This document shows, in pieces, positions 1 through 7,347 of a DNA stretch of 39,424 bases. Source of the DNA: Methanosarcina sp. UBA5 (GTDB lineage Archaea; Halobacteriota; Methanosarcinia; Methanosarcinales; Methanosarcinaceae); NCBI RefSeq assembly GCF_002505485.1, contig NZ_DAVG01000048.1, forward strand, positions 1 to 39,424. The letters run 5' to 3'. Position numbers and translations under genes: made by a program. Each line of letters begins with the position of its first letter. Within the stretch, counting starts at the first letter, position 1. Under the pieces are notes generated by a model that saw nothing but the letters and a program-made list of their open reading frames with translations, was not told where the DNA came from and did no database searches.

Positions 1-16
1 CTTTTCGGATAGGCTC

Positions 17-979
17 TTAGTTCAAGTTTAATCCTTGATCTTTGAGTTTCTCCATAAGTTCTTTAGAATATTCGGGCACCGAACCCGGTTTAGATGCAAC
101 GTACGTCCCAAGGATGCAGGCAATTGAAGCGGCTTTTGAAACTCCGTACCCTGAGAGGCAGGCGTAAAGGAAACCCGCGGAAAAGGCATCGCCTGCTCCG
201 ACCGTATCTGCAACTTCGACAGGAGTGGTCTCTACCTCCTCATAAACGCCTTTATGGTAAACAGCAGCCCCTCCGGGCCCTTTTGTTATGCAGACTACAG
301 ATACTCCAGGGTATTTTTCCGTAAGGAGCCGGCAGAAAGCTTTGTATGAGCAAAAGGGTTTGCAGGCGTCAGCAGTGTCAGAAATCAGGCTGGAAAGCGT
401 ATAGGCTTCTTCCTCGTTCATCTTTAAAATCGTGGTGTGTTCGAGGGAAGAGAATATCCATTCTTTTTTGTAAAATCCGGTCCTCAGGTTTATGTCGTAG
501 AAGAAATGCTTTGTTTTTATTTTCGAAAACAGCCTTTTAAGAGTCTTTCTGTTTTCTTCCGACCTCTGGGCAAGGGTTCCAAAGCAGAAAACATCCCATT
601 CTTTCCCGGAAAAAGCCCTGAACTCCTTTTCTCCCGGTGTAATCGCGTCCCAGGCAACACCTTTGTTAATCGTGAAAACCGGAATTCCTTCAGCCTGCAG
701 TTCGACAGTAACCGTTCCTGTCGGCCTTTTTTCATCAATTAAGATGTAAGAGGTGTCAACTCCCATTGCTTCAGCCTGGGAAAGCAGGCTTTCTCCAAGC
801 TCATCCCTTCCGACTGCCGTGATCACAGCCGGTTTTGCTCCCAGTTTTGCAAGGTGGGCTGCAAGATTTAGCGGAGCTCCTCCAAGGTGGGCTGAATCCT
901 TTATAATATCAAAAAGGGCTTCCCCGAAGGTAAGGGCTTTAATTGGCTTAATGCGGCTGGAATGAGAATTTTCGTTCAT
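17..979 (-). CDS. PfkB-family carbohydrate kinase (fructokinase-like)
   Basis: A 320-residue cytoplasmic sugar kinase of the PfkB/ribokinase family, which transfers phosphate from ATP to a sugar hydroxyl. The first family signature is the Gly-Gly pair at residues 33-34 (HLGGAPLNLAAHLAKLG). The second is DTVGAGDAFSAGF at 258-270, in which Asp264 would be the catalytic base next to the anion hole. TGTVTVEL near residue 87 fits the lid strand. Length is normal for the family. The substrate cannot be read from the sequence; GEALFDII near the N-terminus is most like fructokinases. The ATG at 979 has no clear Shine-Dalgarno site, but an AT-rich TATA-like stretch lies just upstream, so a short-leader or leaderless transcript is possible. 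The gene stands alone on this strand. Confidence 0.9.
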   Translation of the reverse strand: MNENSHSSRIKPIKALTFGEALFDIIKDSAHLGGAPLNLAAHLAKLGAKPAVITAVGRDELGESLLSQAEAMGVDTSYILIDEKRPTGTVTVELQAEGIPVFTINKGVAWDAITPGEKEFRAFSGKEWDVFCFGTLAQRSEENRKTLKRLFSKIKTKHFFYDINLRTGFYKKEWIFSSLEHTTILKMNEEEAYTLSSLISDTADACKPFCSYKAFCRLLTEKYPGVSVVCITKGPGGAAVYHKGVYEEVETTPVEVADTVGAGDAFSAGFLYACLSGYGVSKAASIACILGTYVASKPGSVPEYSKELMEKLKDQGLNLN

Positions 980-1111
980 TAGTATAGTATATTGATTTAT
1001 GAGTGATAATATTTTGACCTAATACTTTGACCTGAGAATCCAAATAAGAAAGTTTTGAAGGAACTAAAAAATAAATCACTCCTGAGAATCATAAAGTTAT
1101 AGTGTTACAAT

Positions 1112-1378
1112 TTAAATAAACTCCTTATATAGATCACATCTCATGCAATCAGCACAATGATTTCCCTCTCTGTCTTTACTTCTACGGAGCTCGGCTGCGG
1201 CTTGAACCATTTCTGCGCGAGTTTTATCATGAAGGTCTTCCAATACTTTAAATCGCCTCGACTTAAGTTCATAGCAGTTTGGATTTCGAGCAATTTCAAG
1301 ATCGAGATTTCGCAGCTTCAAGGCGACATCGACAATATACTTACTCTGGTCAACGATATGCTCATCTATAATGCTCAT
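1112..1378 (-). CDS. Small hypothetical protein with C-terminal His/Cys cluster
   Basis: An 88-residue protein that I do not recognise. Residues 1-70 are predicted mostly helical and charged. The tail carries H74-C75-x2-C78-x2-C81, a spacing suited to binding a metal (zinc or an iron-sulfur centre) if partnered. Cys35 is the only other cysteine. The ATG at 1378 is preceded by a GGAG Shine-Dalgarno site at good spacing and a TATA-like TTTTATAG, so expression is plausible. The plus-strand reading frame over the same DNA is probably an antisense shadow. The gene lies between the sugar kinase and a decayed YkgJ-like gene that is also cysteine-rich, but no functional link is shown. Confidence 0.6.
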   Translation of the reverse strand: MSIIDEHIVDQSKYIVDVALKLRNLDLEIARNPNCYELKSRRFKVLEDLHDKTRAEMVQAAAELRRSKDREGNHCADCMRCDLYKEFI

Positions 1379-1528
1379 ATAATTTCTCCACTCTATAAAA
1401 TAACTCCTTGAAATAAAGGCTCACTGTCTGCCGGTCTTATCTATTTTCGGTCAGTGCTCCCATCTAGGTCTTCGAGTTATTTCTAACTTTTTCGCCGTGT
1501 TATTTTTTCTCATATATTATTAATTATT

Positions 1529-1871
1529 CTATACATAAAATATATAATAGTTTCTGATCAGAGTATATAAGAGTCCTAAAGAATTATGACTAAGAGAAAA
1601 AATACACAAGTAGCCATCACCGCCATGCGTGATCAGATAGGGGCTACCGAACTCCCCTCGGATGATTCCCTCTTCCACATCTCGGTCTTGACAATGAGAA
1701 CGGCAATTTGCAGCACGGAGCTTTGCATGTATCCAGCCTGCTTTCGCAATCGACATCCTCTTCTAGGGCAAATGCGAATTTGTCGTACTTGGGGTCCTGA
1801 TACATGAGGCTGAGCCCGCCCTCAACGAATTTTAACAAGCCTTTCTGCAACCTATCTTTTGCGTTCATCAA
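1529..1871 (-). pseudogene. Frameshifted, truncated YkgJ-type cysteine-cluster protein
   Basis: Two overlapping minus-strand frames read as one protein. The upstream frame starts at 1871 and runs through FALEEDVDCESRLDTCKAPCC and KLPFSLS, the CxxxCC core of the YkgJ (putative zinc/iron-chelating) family. It then loses sense at about position 1690. The other frame continues with RDVEEGIIRGEFGSPYLITHGGDGY, the normal continuation of this family. Past GDGY the sequence degenerates into unrelated residues and stops at 1529, so the second half of the protein, with its remaining cysteines, is missing. A frameshift plus a 3' truncation makes a functional product unlikely. The join is inferred from family pattern and not aligned by tool. 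Confidence 0.7.
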
Positions 1872-2277
1872 GCTCTTCTGTTATACCTCTAAGCGTTGTG
1901 ATCAAGTGGTACAACGCAAGTCTTTCTAAAAAACTGCTTGCCCGCAAGCCTTTTCAGAAAAGGCTTGAGCGAAAACCCCAAACAGTGTTTGAGTTTGAAA
2001 GCCTTATCCCCAAATCCTATCCGACGTGATCGCAAGCCTTTTTAAAAAAGGCTTGAGCGAAAACAACATGTCGACGTGATCAACCGGCGCAACGGTTGCT
2101 CGGGAGGATGTTTTCCTTTTCAGCAGATTTATAGTTCTTCAATAAGTGGGCTTTTCGCGTTAGATTCCAGTGCTGCTGTTTGTGTTGTTTTCAGTTGCGT
2201 TATCCTGAGTTTCGGACAGGGCGGTCCATAGGGTCGTAGCCTTTCTGTCGCACAGAGCCGTCGGGATACGTTCCGTT
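1872..2277. repeat. Intergenic hairpin cluster with duplicated stem-loop unit
   Basis: This gene-free stretch holds four inverted repeats. GCGTTGT/ACAACGC pairs at 1893-1917. CAAGCCTTTT/AAAAGGCTTG pairs at 1945-1967 with a 3-base loop. CAAGCCTTTTT/AAAAAGGCTTG pairs at 2033-2055 with a 1-base loop. CAACCG/CGGTTG pairs at 2081-2098. The second and third are direct copies of one unit, sharing the leading CGCAAGCC and the trailing GGCTTGAGCGAAAAC. The string GACGTGATC occurs twice as well (near 2023 and 2073). I see no coding potential. It may be a transcript-end structure or a dispersed Methanosarcina repeat. Confidence 0.6.
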
Positions 2278-3108
2278 TTACATTGCACTATCTCTAGCTG
2301 AGTACATTATCTCCTTCAGTTCGTCAAAAGACTTGGCCCCTTTGATATCTTCCATCAGAACTGTAAGTTCATTAATGCTGCTGTTGAGCTGTTCATCACT
2401 CGCGTTTTCGCTTTTGTTCACTCTGGCTTTAAGAAGCTCAGTTTTCTTTTCAATGGAATTAAGGGCCTTTGCCTGCTCATGAGTGAATAGGACTTCTTTG
2501 AGTTCTGCTGCAGTGGAGGTTTCGCTCACCTCGGCGTACAGATTTTTAATCTCAGTGATCTTTTCATTGAGTTCTTCAGCTCTGCTGCTCTGACCGGCTT
2601 TCATAAGTCTGGTTTGCGTAGCTTCGACCCTCTCAGTCATGTTCTGGAGGGAATCCAGTACAACATCCTGAACATCAGTGAAATTTTCATCAGTCACATT
2701 TTCAAGCAGGATAGAACAAAACCCATGCCTTCCGTCAGGCTCCATTTGCATTTTATCTGGTTTCATATGCCTTACCCCAGGTACCATGCCCTCATTTGCC
2801 TGCCTGTCGCTGGACAAAACCTTTTGAAGGTCGGATGCATTCGAAACCTTACTTATCTCACTATAGAGAGTTTGAAGTTCAGTAATTCTTTTACTGATTA
2901 AGTCAAGCATATCCGCCTGAACCTCAGTAAAATTTTCTTCACTTATATTCCCTTCAGGACATGAAGGACAAGGTCCTGGATCATAAATCGGATCCGTCGA
3001 ATTTGTCAGGGTTGTGTTTTCTGAAGCGAAAGCTCCTGAAGGGATGACGCTCAATACAATCAGCACCATCGCAAAACCGGAAATTGACTTTAATATTCTT
3101 ACTGTCAT
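2278..3108 (-). CDS. Secreted helical-repeat protein, function unknown
   Basis: A 276-residue exported protein. An N-terminal signal peptide (charged MTVRILK, hydrophobic core to about residue 27, cleavage near AFAS) is followed by a short Cys-Pro segment (PGPCPSCPEG). Three degenerate copies of a helical unit follow, of the form ITELxxLYxEIxxxSxxxxLxxVL (residues about 70-100, 185-210 and 243-268). The first two copies are each introduced by an ENFT-VQ-LD segment. Several N-x-S/T sites suggest archaeal N-glycosylation. The ATG at 3108 has a strong GGAGGT site just upstream. I know of no assigned function; it looks like a cell-surface or exported protein. It is flanked by repeat-rich non-coding DNA and has no operon partner. 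Confidence 0.8.
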   Translation of the reverse strand: MTVRILKSISGFAMVLIVLSVIPSGAFASENTTLTNSTDPIYDPGPCPSCPEGNISEENFTEVQADMLDLISKRITELQTLYSEISKVSNASDLQKVLSSDRQANEGMVPGVRHMKPDKMQMEPDGRHGFCSILLENVTDENFTDVQDVVLDSLQNMTERVEATQTRLMKAGQSSRAEELNEKITEIKNLYAEVSETSTAAELKEVLFTHEQAKALNSIEKKTELLKARVNKSENASDEQLNSSINELTVLMEDIKGAKSFDELKEIMYSARDSAM

Positions 3109-3818
3109 AGCTTACCTCCGTTAATTACCGTGTCTTCCTTCCTTTTTGTCTCACGGCTGTCTGCCTGTTGACAGTCTTGAAAGTAACTCTGGCTTAAATA
3201 TAAGCTTACTTTCAGAAATAGGAAAATTAAAGGAATTTAATTAAAGGATAGACTTTTTCGAACTTTATATTCCGGCAAAGTCTTAAATGTACTGATTAAC
3301 ACTTATCAAGATCCTTAAATACTTCATCCTTAAGCAAAAGAAATACATTTGTTTTCAGGACCTTTTATAAGGATCTGCTCAGTTGAACTGAGAAAGAGTA
3401 GCATGAAATTTCAAATTGTCTAATCAATAGTATTTCTGATAGACTTGCTCATGCTTTATTTTTAAACCTCTACTTCCAGATTCTCTCAGTTTGACCAAAA
3501 ATAGTATCTCATTTAAACAATATAAAGTATTTCATTTAATCCTATAACAATGTACTGATGTGAACATGTATCAGTAAGCACTGAGAGAGATCTATTTTCT
3601 TCAGCAGTGGCTCTTGTTTTAAAGTCCGTAGAAATGTAGAAGACAATAAAAGCGCCAGGAGAAAAAAGAAGTGATAGAAGAATATTCTAAAATTATGAGA
3701 TTTTCAATAAGAAATACACGGCAATGCAAACCATAACTAATGCAAAGGAGTCTGTTATTAACTTGTCGACTTTGTCAATGAATTAAACACATCTCTATTA
3801 TTTTTGTTCTTCTTCTGT
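3109..3818. other. Gene-free AT-rich region with a degraded MITE copy
   Basis: The proximal part carries the leader of the minus-strand secreted-protein gene, including a small CTGTC/GACAG inverted repeat at 3157-3174. A degraded copy of the 113-bp MITE lies at about 3371-3487 and is listed separately. I see no convincing ORF or RNA gene in the rest. Confidence 0.5.
3371..3487. repeat. Degraded copy of the MITE found intact at 32154-32266
   Basis: By eye this stretch aligns with the element at 32154-32266. Shared blocks in the same order are GGTTGAACTGAGAAA (here AGTTGAACTGAGAAA), then TTTC-AA-TGTCTAA, then ACTTCCAG near the right end. The terminal inverted repeats are worn: the left end is GGATCTGCTC instead of GGACTTAAGC, and the right end has lost the GTAAGTCCT match. 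No target duplication is visible. It is best read as an old insertion of the same element. Confidence 0.6.
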
Positions 3819-3980
3819 CTAATCAGTACATTTTATGTTATGCCAACTACGCTTATCTTTGTAATGACCAATTAAATAGCCTACACATAAGCCTTTAACA
3901 AAACCAATTAAACCAACGCCCACAACGACACTAAAAGCTATTTTTGCAGCTGTTTTGCACACACTTTTAACCTCACCCAT
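3819..3980 (-). CDS. Small membrane protein (53 aa), glycine-rich helix
   Basis: A 53-residue ORF below the usual length cut-off. It has a perfect GAGGTG Shine-Dalgarno site (3986-3991) five bases before the ATG at 3980. The product has a short basic N-terminus with Cys8, then a long hydrophobic segment, roughly residues 14-38, interrupted by glycines (AFSVVVGVGLIGFVKGLCVG), and a charged tail (HYKDKRSWHNIKCTD). One or two membrane passes are possible. The glycine-spaced helix resembles small phage or toxin-like membrane proteins, but I cannot name a family. It stands alone in repeat-rich DNA downstream of the conflict-type gene at 4617-5987 on the same strand, separated by about 640 bases. 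Confidence 0.6.
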   Translation of the reverse strand: MGEVKSVCKTAAKIAFSVVVGVGLIGFVKGLCVGYLIGHYKDKRSWHNIKCTD

Positions 3981-4045
3981 AGATACACCTCTATTATTTT
4001 TATTTTCGATTAAGCTTTTATTTATTTCATTATACTGCTTTAGTT

Positions 4046-4219
4046 ATATTACCAGATGCATATACATCTTGCTATGCTTGGCGCATCGTTGAATCTATAC
4101 GCCAACTGCCTTCATTTTATTCTTTTGATTTTCCCGCATCATTAGAACCATCACGTATGCAGGAAGAACCAGTACCAATCATTGTACAGATTATCCAAAG
4201 TGAACATGAAATTTCTTGA
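4046..4219 (+). pseudogene. ORF remnant, unrecognised
   Basis: An open frame ending in TGA at 4217-4219 reads like real protein (for example LPDAYTSCYAWRIVESIRQL, then FDFPASLEPSRMQEEPVPII). It has no usable start codon or ribosome binding site, and its upstream part is low-complexity. It may be the 3' fragment of a lost gene, possibly mobile. I do not recognise the family, and chance openness cannot be excluded. Confidence 0.25.
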
Positions 4220-4248
4220 ACAGCAGGTACAATTAAAGTTGTACTGGC

Positions 4249-4442
4249 TCACCCCGCTGCAAGCAACGGAGTATGTTCACGCCACCGCTCCAAACTCCGT
4301 TAAAGAAGATAACACAATACGATTTTGTATCAGCAGAAGTCAACAAACAAAAATGTAATTGAGAAATAGCATTATCACTGACGGTTACTGGGGAAGTTTT
4401 TCATTCCCGCAGCAAGCTAGCGGGGTATTCAACTGAAATAAA
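4249..4442. repeat. Interspersed 63-bp repeat: one good copy and one degenerate copy
   Basis: The good copy spans 4381-4442. It contains CGGTTACTGGGGAAGTTTTT, then a CCCGC/GCGGG stem around AGCAAGCTA, then ACTGAAATAAA. The same unit occurs at 15307-15369 with only a few substitutions. A degenerate copy of the stem part (CCCCGCTGCAAGCAACGGAG) lies at about 4249-4281. Both good copies are in the same orientation and follow the 3' ends of minus-strand genes. Confidence 0.6.
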
Positions 4443-4616
4443 ATTTAGCTTCTAGAAGGCCTAAATTGTAAAATTTTACAAAAATATTAAATTGAGGAAT
4501 GTGTAAAATCATTTGAAATAAAGAATAGATTTATTGTGCTGAATGACCTGATATGTTTTTATTTCATTTTCAGCCTCTTGCAATGTATTTAGAGAGTTAT
4601 CCCACAAAACCATAAT

Positions 4617-5987
4617 TTATTCATTTTCTAGCTCATCAAGATATGGAGCAAACGAGGATAGAGCCTCAGCTTTTTGGGACTCGGATTTAATCTCGGATGC
4701 CAGATTAAGGGCTTTTTTAAGGATCTCTTCTTTTCTAGGTTCGTCCAGGTGCGGGATAACATACGAGAGAGCTTCGGGCCTCATGTCCTTATCTTTAAGG
4801 CCAAAAGCTAATTGAAGGACTTGTTCCAGAATTTCTTCTTTTTTTTGCTCGTCTAGATATGGAACAAGAGATGAGAGAGCCTGTACCTTTTGATAGTCAG
4901 AGAAAATCACCTCTATCAGTTCAAGGGCCCTTTCAATAATAGCTTCATTTTTTAATCCGTAAAGGTGCGGAACAAGTGAGGAAAGTATCTGGAATTTTGT
5001 ATCTCCATATTGAAGATTGTGTGAGAAGCAAAAGATATTTTCAATAAGCTTTTCTTTGCCTTGCCCTCTCAGGTGAAGAAGAAGTGATGAAAAGATAAGG
5101 GCTCTTTCGTTCTCATCCTGAATATGGGAGGCAGATTCAAGGGCTTTCTCTATAGATTCGGCTTTTTTTGGCTCATCCAGGTACATGACAACCAGAGAGA
5201 GGGCCTGTGACCTTAAATCCCCATATTGAATTTGGGAGGCAAAATCAAGGGTTTCTTCCATGATCTCTCCTTTTTCCGGCTTTTCCAAACGTGAGATTAG
5301 AAGTAAAAGAGCCTTTGCCTTTTGAACCTTATCTTGAATTTCACTGTCAGTATTTTCAACGTTAGTTTTTACAAAATTAGTCTTTGTGGTATGCTTAATC
5401 TCTGCAATTTGCTCAATCCGTAAGTCACTGGGACTCTTTTCGCCTATAACTCCCAGACCAGTAACAGGTTTTTCAGAATCGGGCGTTCCGTATTGATCTG
5501 GACCCTGAGAAATACCTTTTCTTGCTATGAAGGCTCCGAGCAGCCTGTTAAATTCGTCAAGTACTCTAATTTTATCAATTAAAGTTTGTTTTGAAATTTG
5601 TTTTGAGGTTTTTATTGCAATCCTGGCCGAACTATCTTCGGTCATTAGCTTTTGTACTGTTTTATAATCCATAAAAGATGAAATTTCTGTAACTAAATCA
5701 GGGTTTCTTTCAAGCAATTTTAAAATCTCCTGAATAAAAACTTGCCTTACATCCTTATCCGTGGGTGCAACAATCATATCTCCCGCGGCTTCTTTCAATT
5801 CAATACATTCTGTCGAACATAGTTTTTCCCAGAGTTTTCTTTTAGTCTCCCAAACTCCAGACCCCACCTGTTTGCAGGCTTCTTCAGCCGCTTTTTTAGA
5901 CCCAATAACCAGATAAGGGATAACAGGTTCGATAAAATCTGCTATTTTTTGTGCCAGCTGTTTAATTATTATGTCCTGTTGCCGCAT
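4617..5987 (-). CDS. Helical-repeat protein with conflict-system-type N-terminal domain
   Basis: A 456-residue cytoplasmic protein without signal peptide or membrane segment. Residues 1-60 (IEPVIPYLVIGSKKAAEEA then VWETKRKLWEKL) match a pattern I associate with N-terminal domains of bacterial and archaeal conflict or STAND-type proteins. Residues 65-150 are helical. A variable linker runs to about 225. The rest is at least six units of about 36 residues of the form S-L-hydrophobic-P-[HY]-L-D-E-x-x-K-x-E-x-I-x-x-A-L-x-x-A-x-x-I, a HEAT-like superhelix expected to bind protein. No NTPase (P-loop) or nuclease motif is visible, so it may be a sensor or adaptor whose partner lies elsewhere. The ATG at 5987 has AAGGCTG upstream and a TTTAAATA box. 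Family assignment is inference. Confidence 0.75.
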   Translation of the reverse strand: MRQQDIIIKQLAQKIADFIEPVIPYLVIGSKKAAEEACKQVGSGVWETKRKLWEKLCSTECIELKEAAGDMIVAPTDKDVRQVFIQEILKLLERNPDLVTEISSFMDYKTVQKLMTEDSSARIAIKTSKQISKQTLIDKIRVLDEFNRLLGAFIARKGISQGPDQYGTPDSEKPVTGLGVIGEKSPSDLRIEQIAEIKHTTKTNFVKTNVENTDSEIQDKVQKAKALLLLISRLEKPEKGEIMEETLDFASQIQYGDLRSQALSLVVMYLDEPKKAESIEKALESASHIQDENERALIFSSLLLHLRGQGKEKLIENIFCFSHNLQYGDTKFQILSSLVPHLYGLKNEAIIERALELIEVIFSDYQKVQALSSLVPYLDEQKKEEILEQVLQLAFGLKDKDMRPEALSYVIPHLDEPRKEEILKKALNLASEIKSESQKAEALSSFAPYLDELENE

Positions 5988-6348
5988 TATTTCAGCCTTC
6001 TATTTAAATATCTCATCGGATACTAGAATCTACAATTATATAGTACTATAATTCAGCATAATACAGGTCCACAGTTAAACAATTTTGGACTAAATTAATT
6101 TTTAATAGCAGAAATAAACAATAATATAATGCAATAAATACAATGCGATATATTTTTGATCGAGAACCTATCTGCTACCCCGAGGTATTTAAACTTTTTG
6201 AAAGGTTTGGGAGTGTAAGAGAAGAATAAAGAGAAGTATAAGAGAAATATAAAATGTAAGAAAAATACAAATGTGTAAGAAAAGTATAACTGATAAATAC
6301 TTCTCTTTAAGCTTCAGTTAAAAAACTTCAGTTAATAAGAGTGATGTA
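5988..6348. other. AT-rich intergenic region with short degenerate repeats
   Basis: This stretch carries the promoter side of the minus-strand helical-repeat gene (TTTAAATA near 6005). A low-complexity run at about 6212-6290 repeats the theme GTAAGAGAA / GTATAAGAGAAATA. I see no ORF or structured RNA. Confidence 0.4.
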
Positions 6349-6802
6349 ATGGAACTTATTGAAATAACAGAAAGCGGCACTGTCGCAAAACCAATCAATG
6401 GTCCTACGGATCTGGTTAAAGAGGTAATGAGTTCAACAGCCGGATTATATATGGCAGCAGGGTACGTCCCACCATGGATTGGTTACTTTGCTACTTGAGG
6501 AAAAGCAATGTGTAGGCACATGTGCGTTTAAAGCCCCTCCAGAAAACAACCGGGTGGAAATTGCATATTTCACTTTTCCTGAGTACGAGGGATAGGGTGT
6601 AGCTACGCGCATGGCTCAAGCGCTTATACGGATAGCATTCGATACAGGGCCTCAACTGACAATTGCTGCGCAGACCCTTCCTGAAGAAAGTGCATCAACA
6701 ACCATACTAAAAAAGCGTGGTTTTCAATTCGTTGCCGAACTGGATAATTTCGAAGATGGTAAAGTCTGGGAATGGCACCTAAAGAACCCCAGAAGAAACT
6801 GA
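6349..6802 (+). pseudogene. GNAT N-acetyltransferase, broken by frameshift and amber stop
   Basis: The reading frame from ATG 6349 (MELIEITESGTVAKPINGPT) meets TGA at 6496-6498. Shifting by one base near 6490 restores LLEEKQCVGTCAFKAPPENN and VEIAYFTFPEYEG, typical of the GNAT acetyl-CoA fold. That frame is then interrupted by TAG at 6593-6595, exactly where the family motif expects Gln in EGQGVAT (CAG to TAG). It continues with GVATRMAQALIRIAFDTGPQ to a TGA at 6802. The final 63-codon piece has its own ATG at 6611 but lacks the first half of the fold. The frameshift argues that it is dead even though Methanosarcina can decode UAG as pyrrolysine. Confidence 0.8.
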
Positions 6803-7347
6803 AAAAACATTTGATGGCTAAAGAGTTCCATTAAGAATTAAACGAAAAATTCATTTTTATGAGAAAATCTTGTCAGGTCCCAAAACTCCATAATAAAACT
6901 TCTCAAAGGAGAGTTTAAAGATCCAACTTTGCCTTAAAGATCTAATGCTGTTGTTTCCTATTTCTTGCTCTTTCTATACTTTAATTTATATTAAGAAGAG
7001 GCCATCGACTTCATGGTCATTACGTGTCTCTATATCCTGACTTTGACAGTTAGATAAAACGCATATGAAACTCTTCGAATAATAGGTACAAAGAAATGAA
7101 AGTGCTTTTCCCCTTACTTTTTTACATATTAACATCATCATTATCTTGGGCATTAAGGTTGTACTTATTTAGAATGAAAGATATTCAGACATACCAAAAA
7201 ACGCACTTTGCCAACCAGATATTTTGAAATAAGGATTTTCTGGACGATAACTCTTACATGACCCTGATATAACGGCGAATGCTCATGCCAACGTAATCCC
7301 TTCCCTACTCACGACCTCCTCAAGATTATTCCATTTCTAGAGATCGT
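6803..7347. other. Intergenic region, no supported gene
   Basis: This is AT-rich spacer between the GNAT pseudogene and the transglutaminase-like gene. A 43-codon plus-strand ORF from 7096 has no Shine-Dalgarno site and no protein-like composition. Nothing else is recognised. Confidence 0.4.

Larger units (their letters stand above)
3981..4616. other. Gene-free region with repeats and an ORF remnant
   Basis: This stretch holds the leader of the 53-residue ORF (minus strand), an open plus-strand frame without a start codon (about 4046-4219), an inverted repeat AACGGAGT/ACTCCGTT at 4265-4301, and two copies of a 63-bp interspersed repeat. The last 170 bases before the gene end at 4617 are AT-rich with nothing recognisable. 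Confidence 0.5.

Noticed and set aside
7096..7227. 43-codon plus-strand ORF
   Set aside because: No ribosome site and no conserved features; likely chance.
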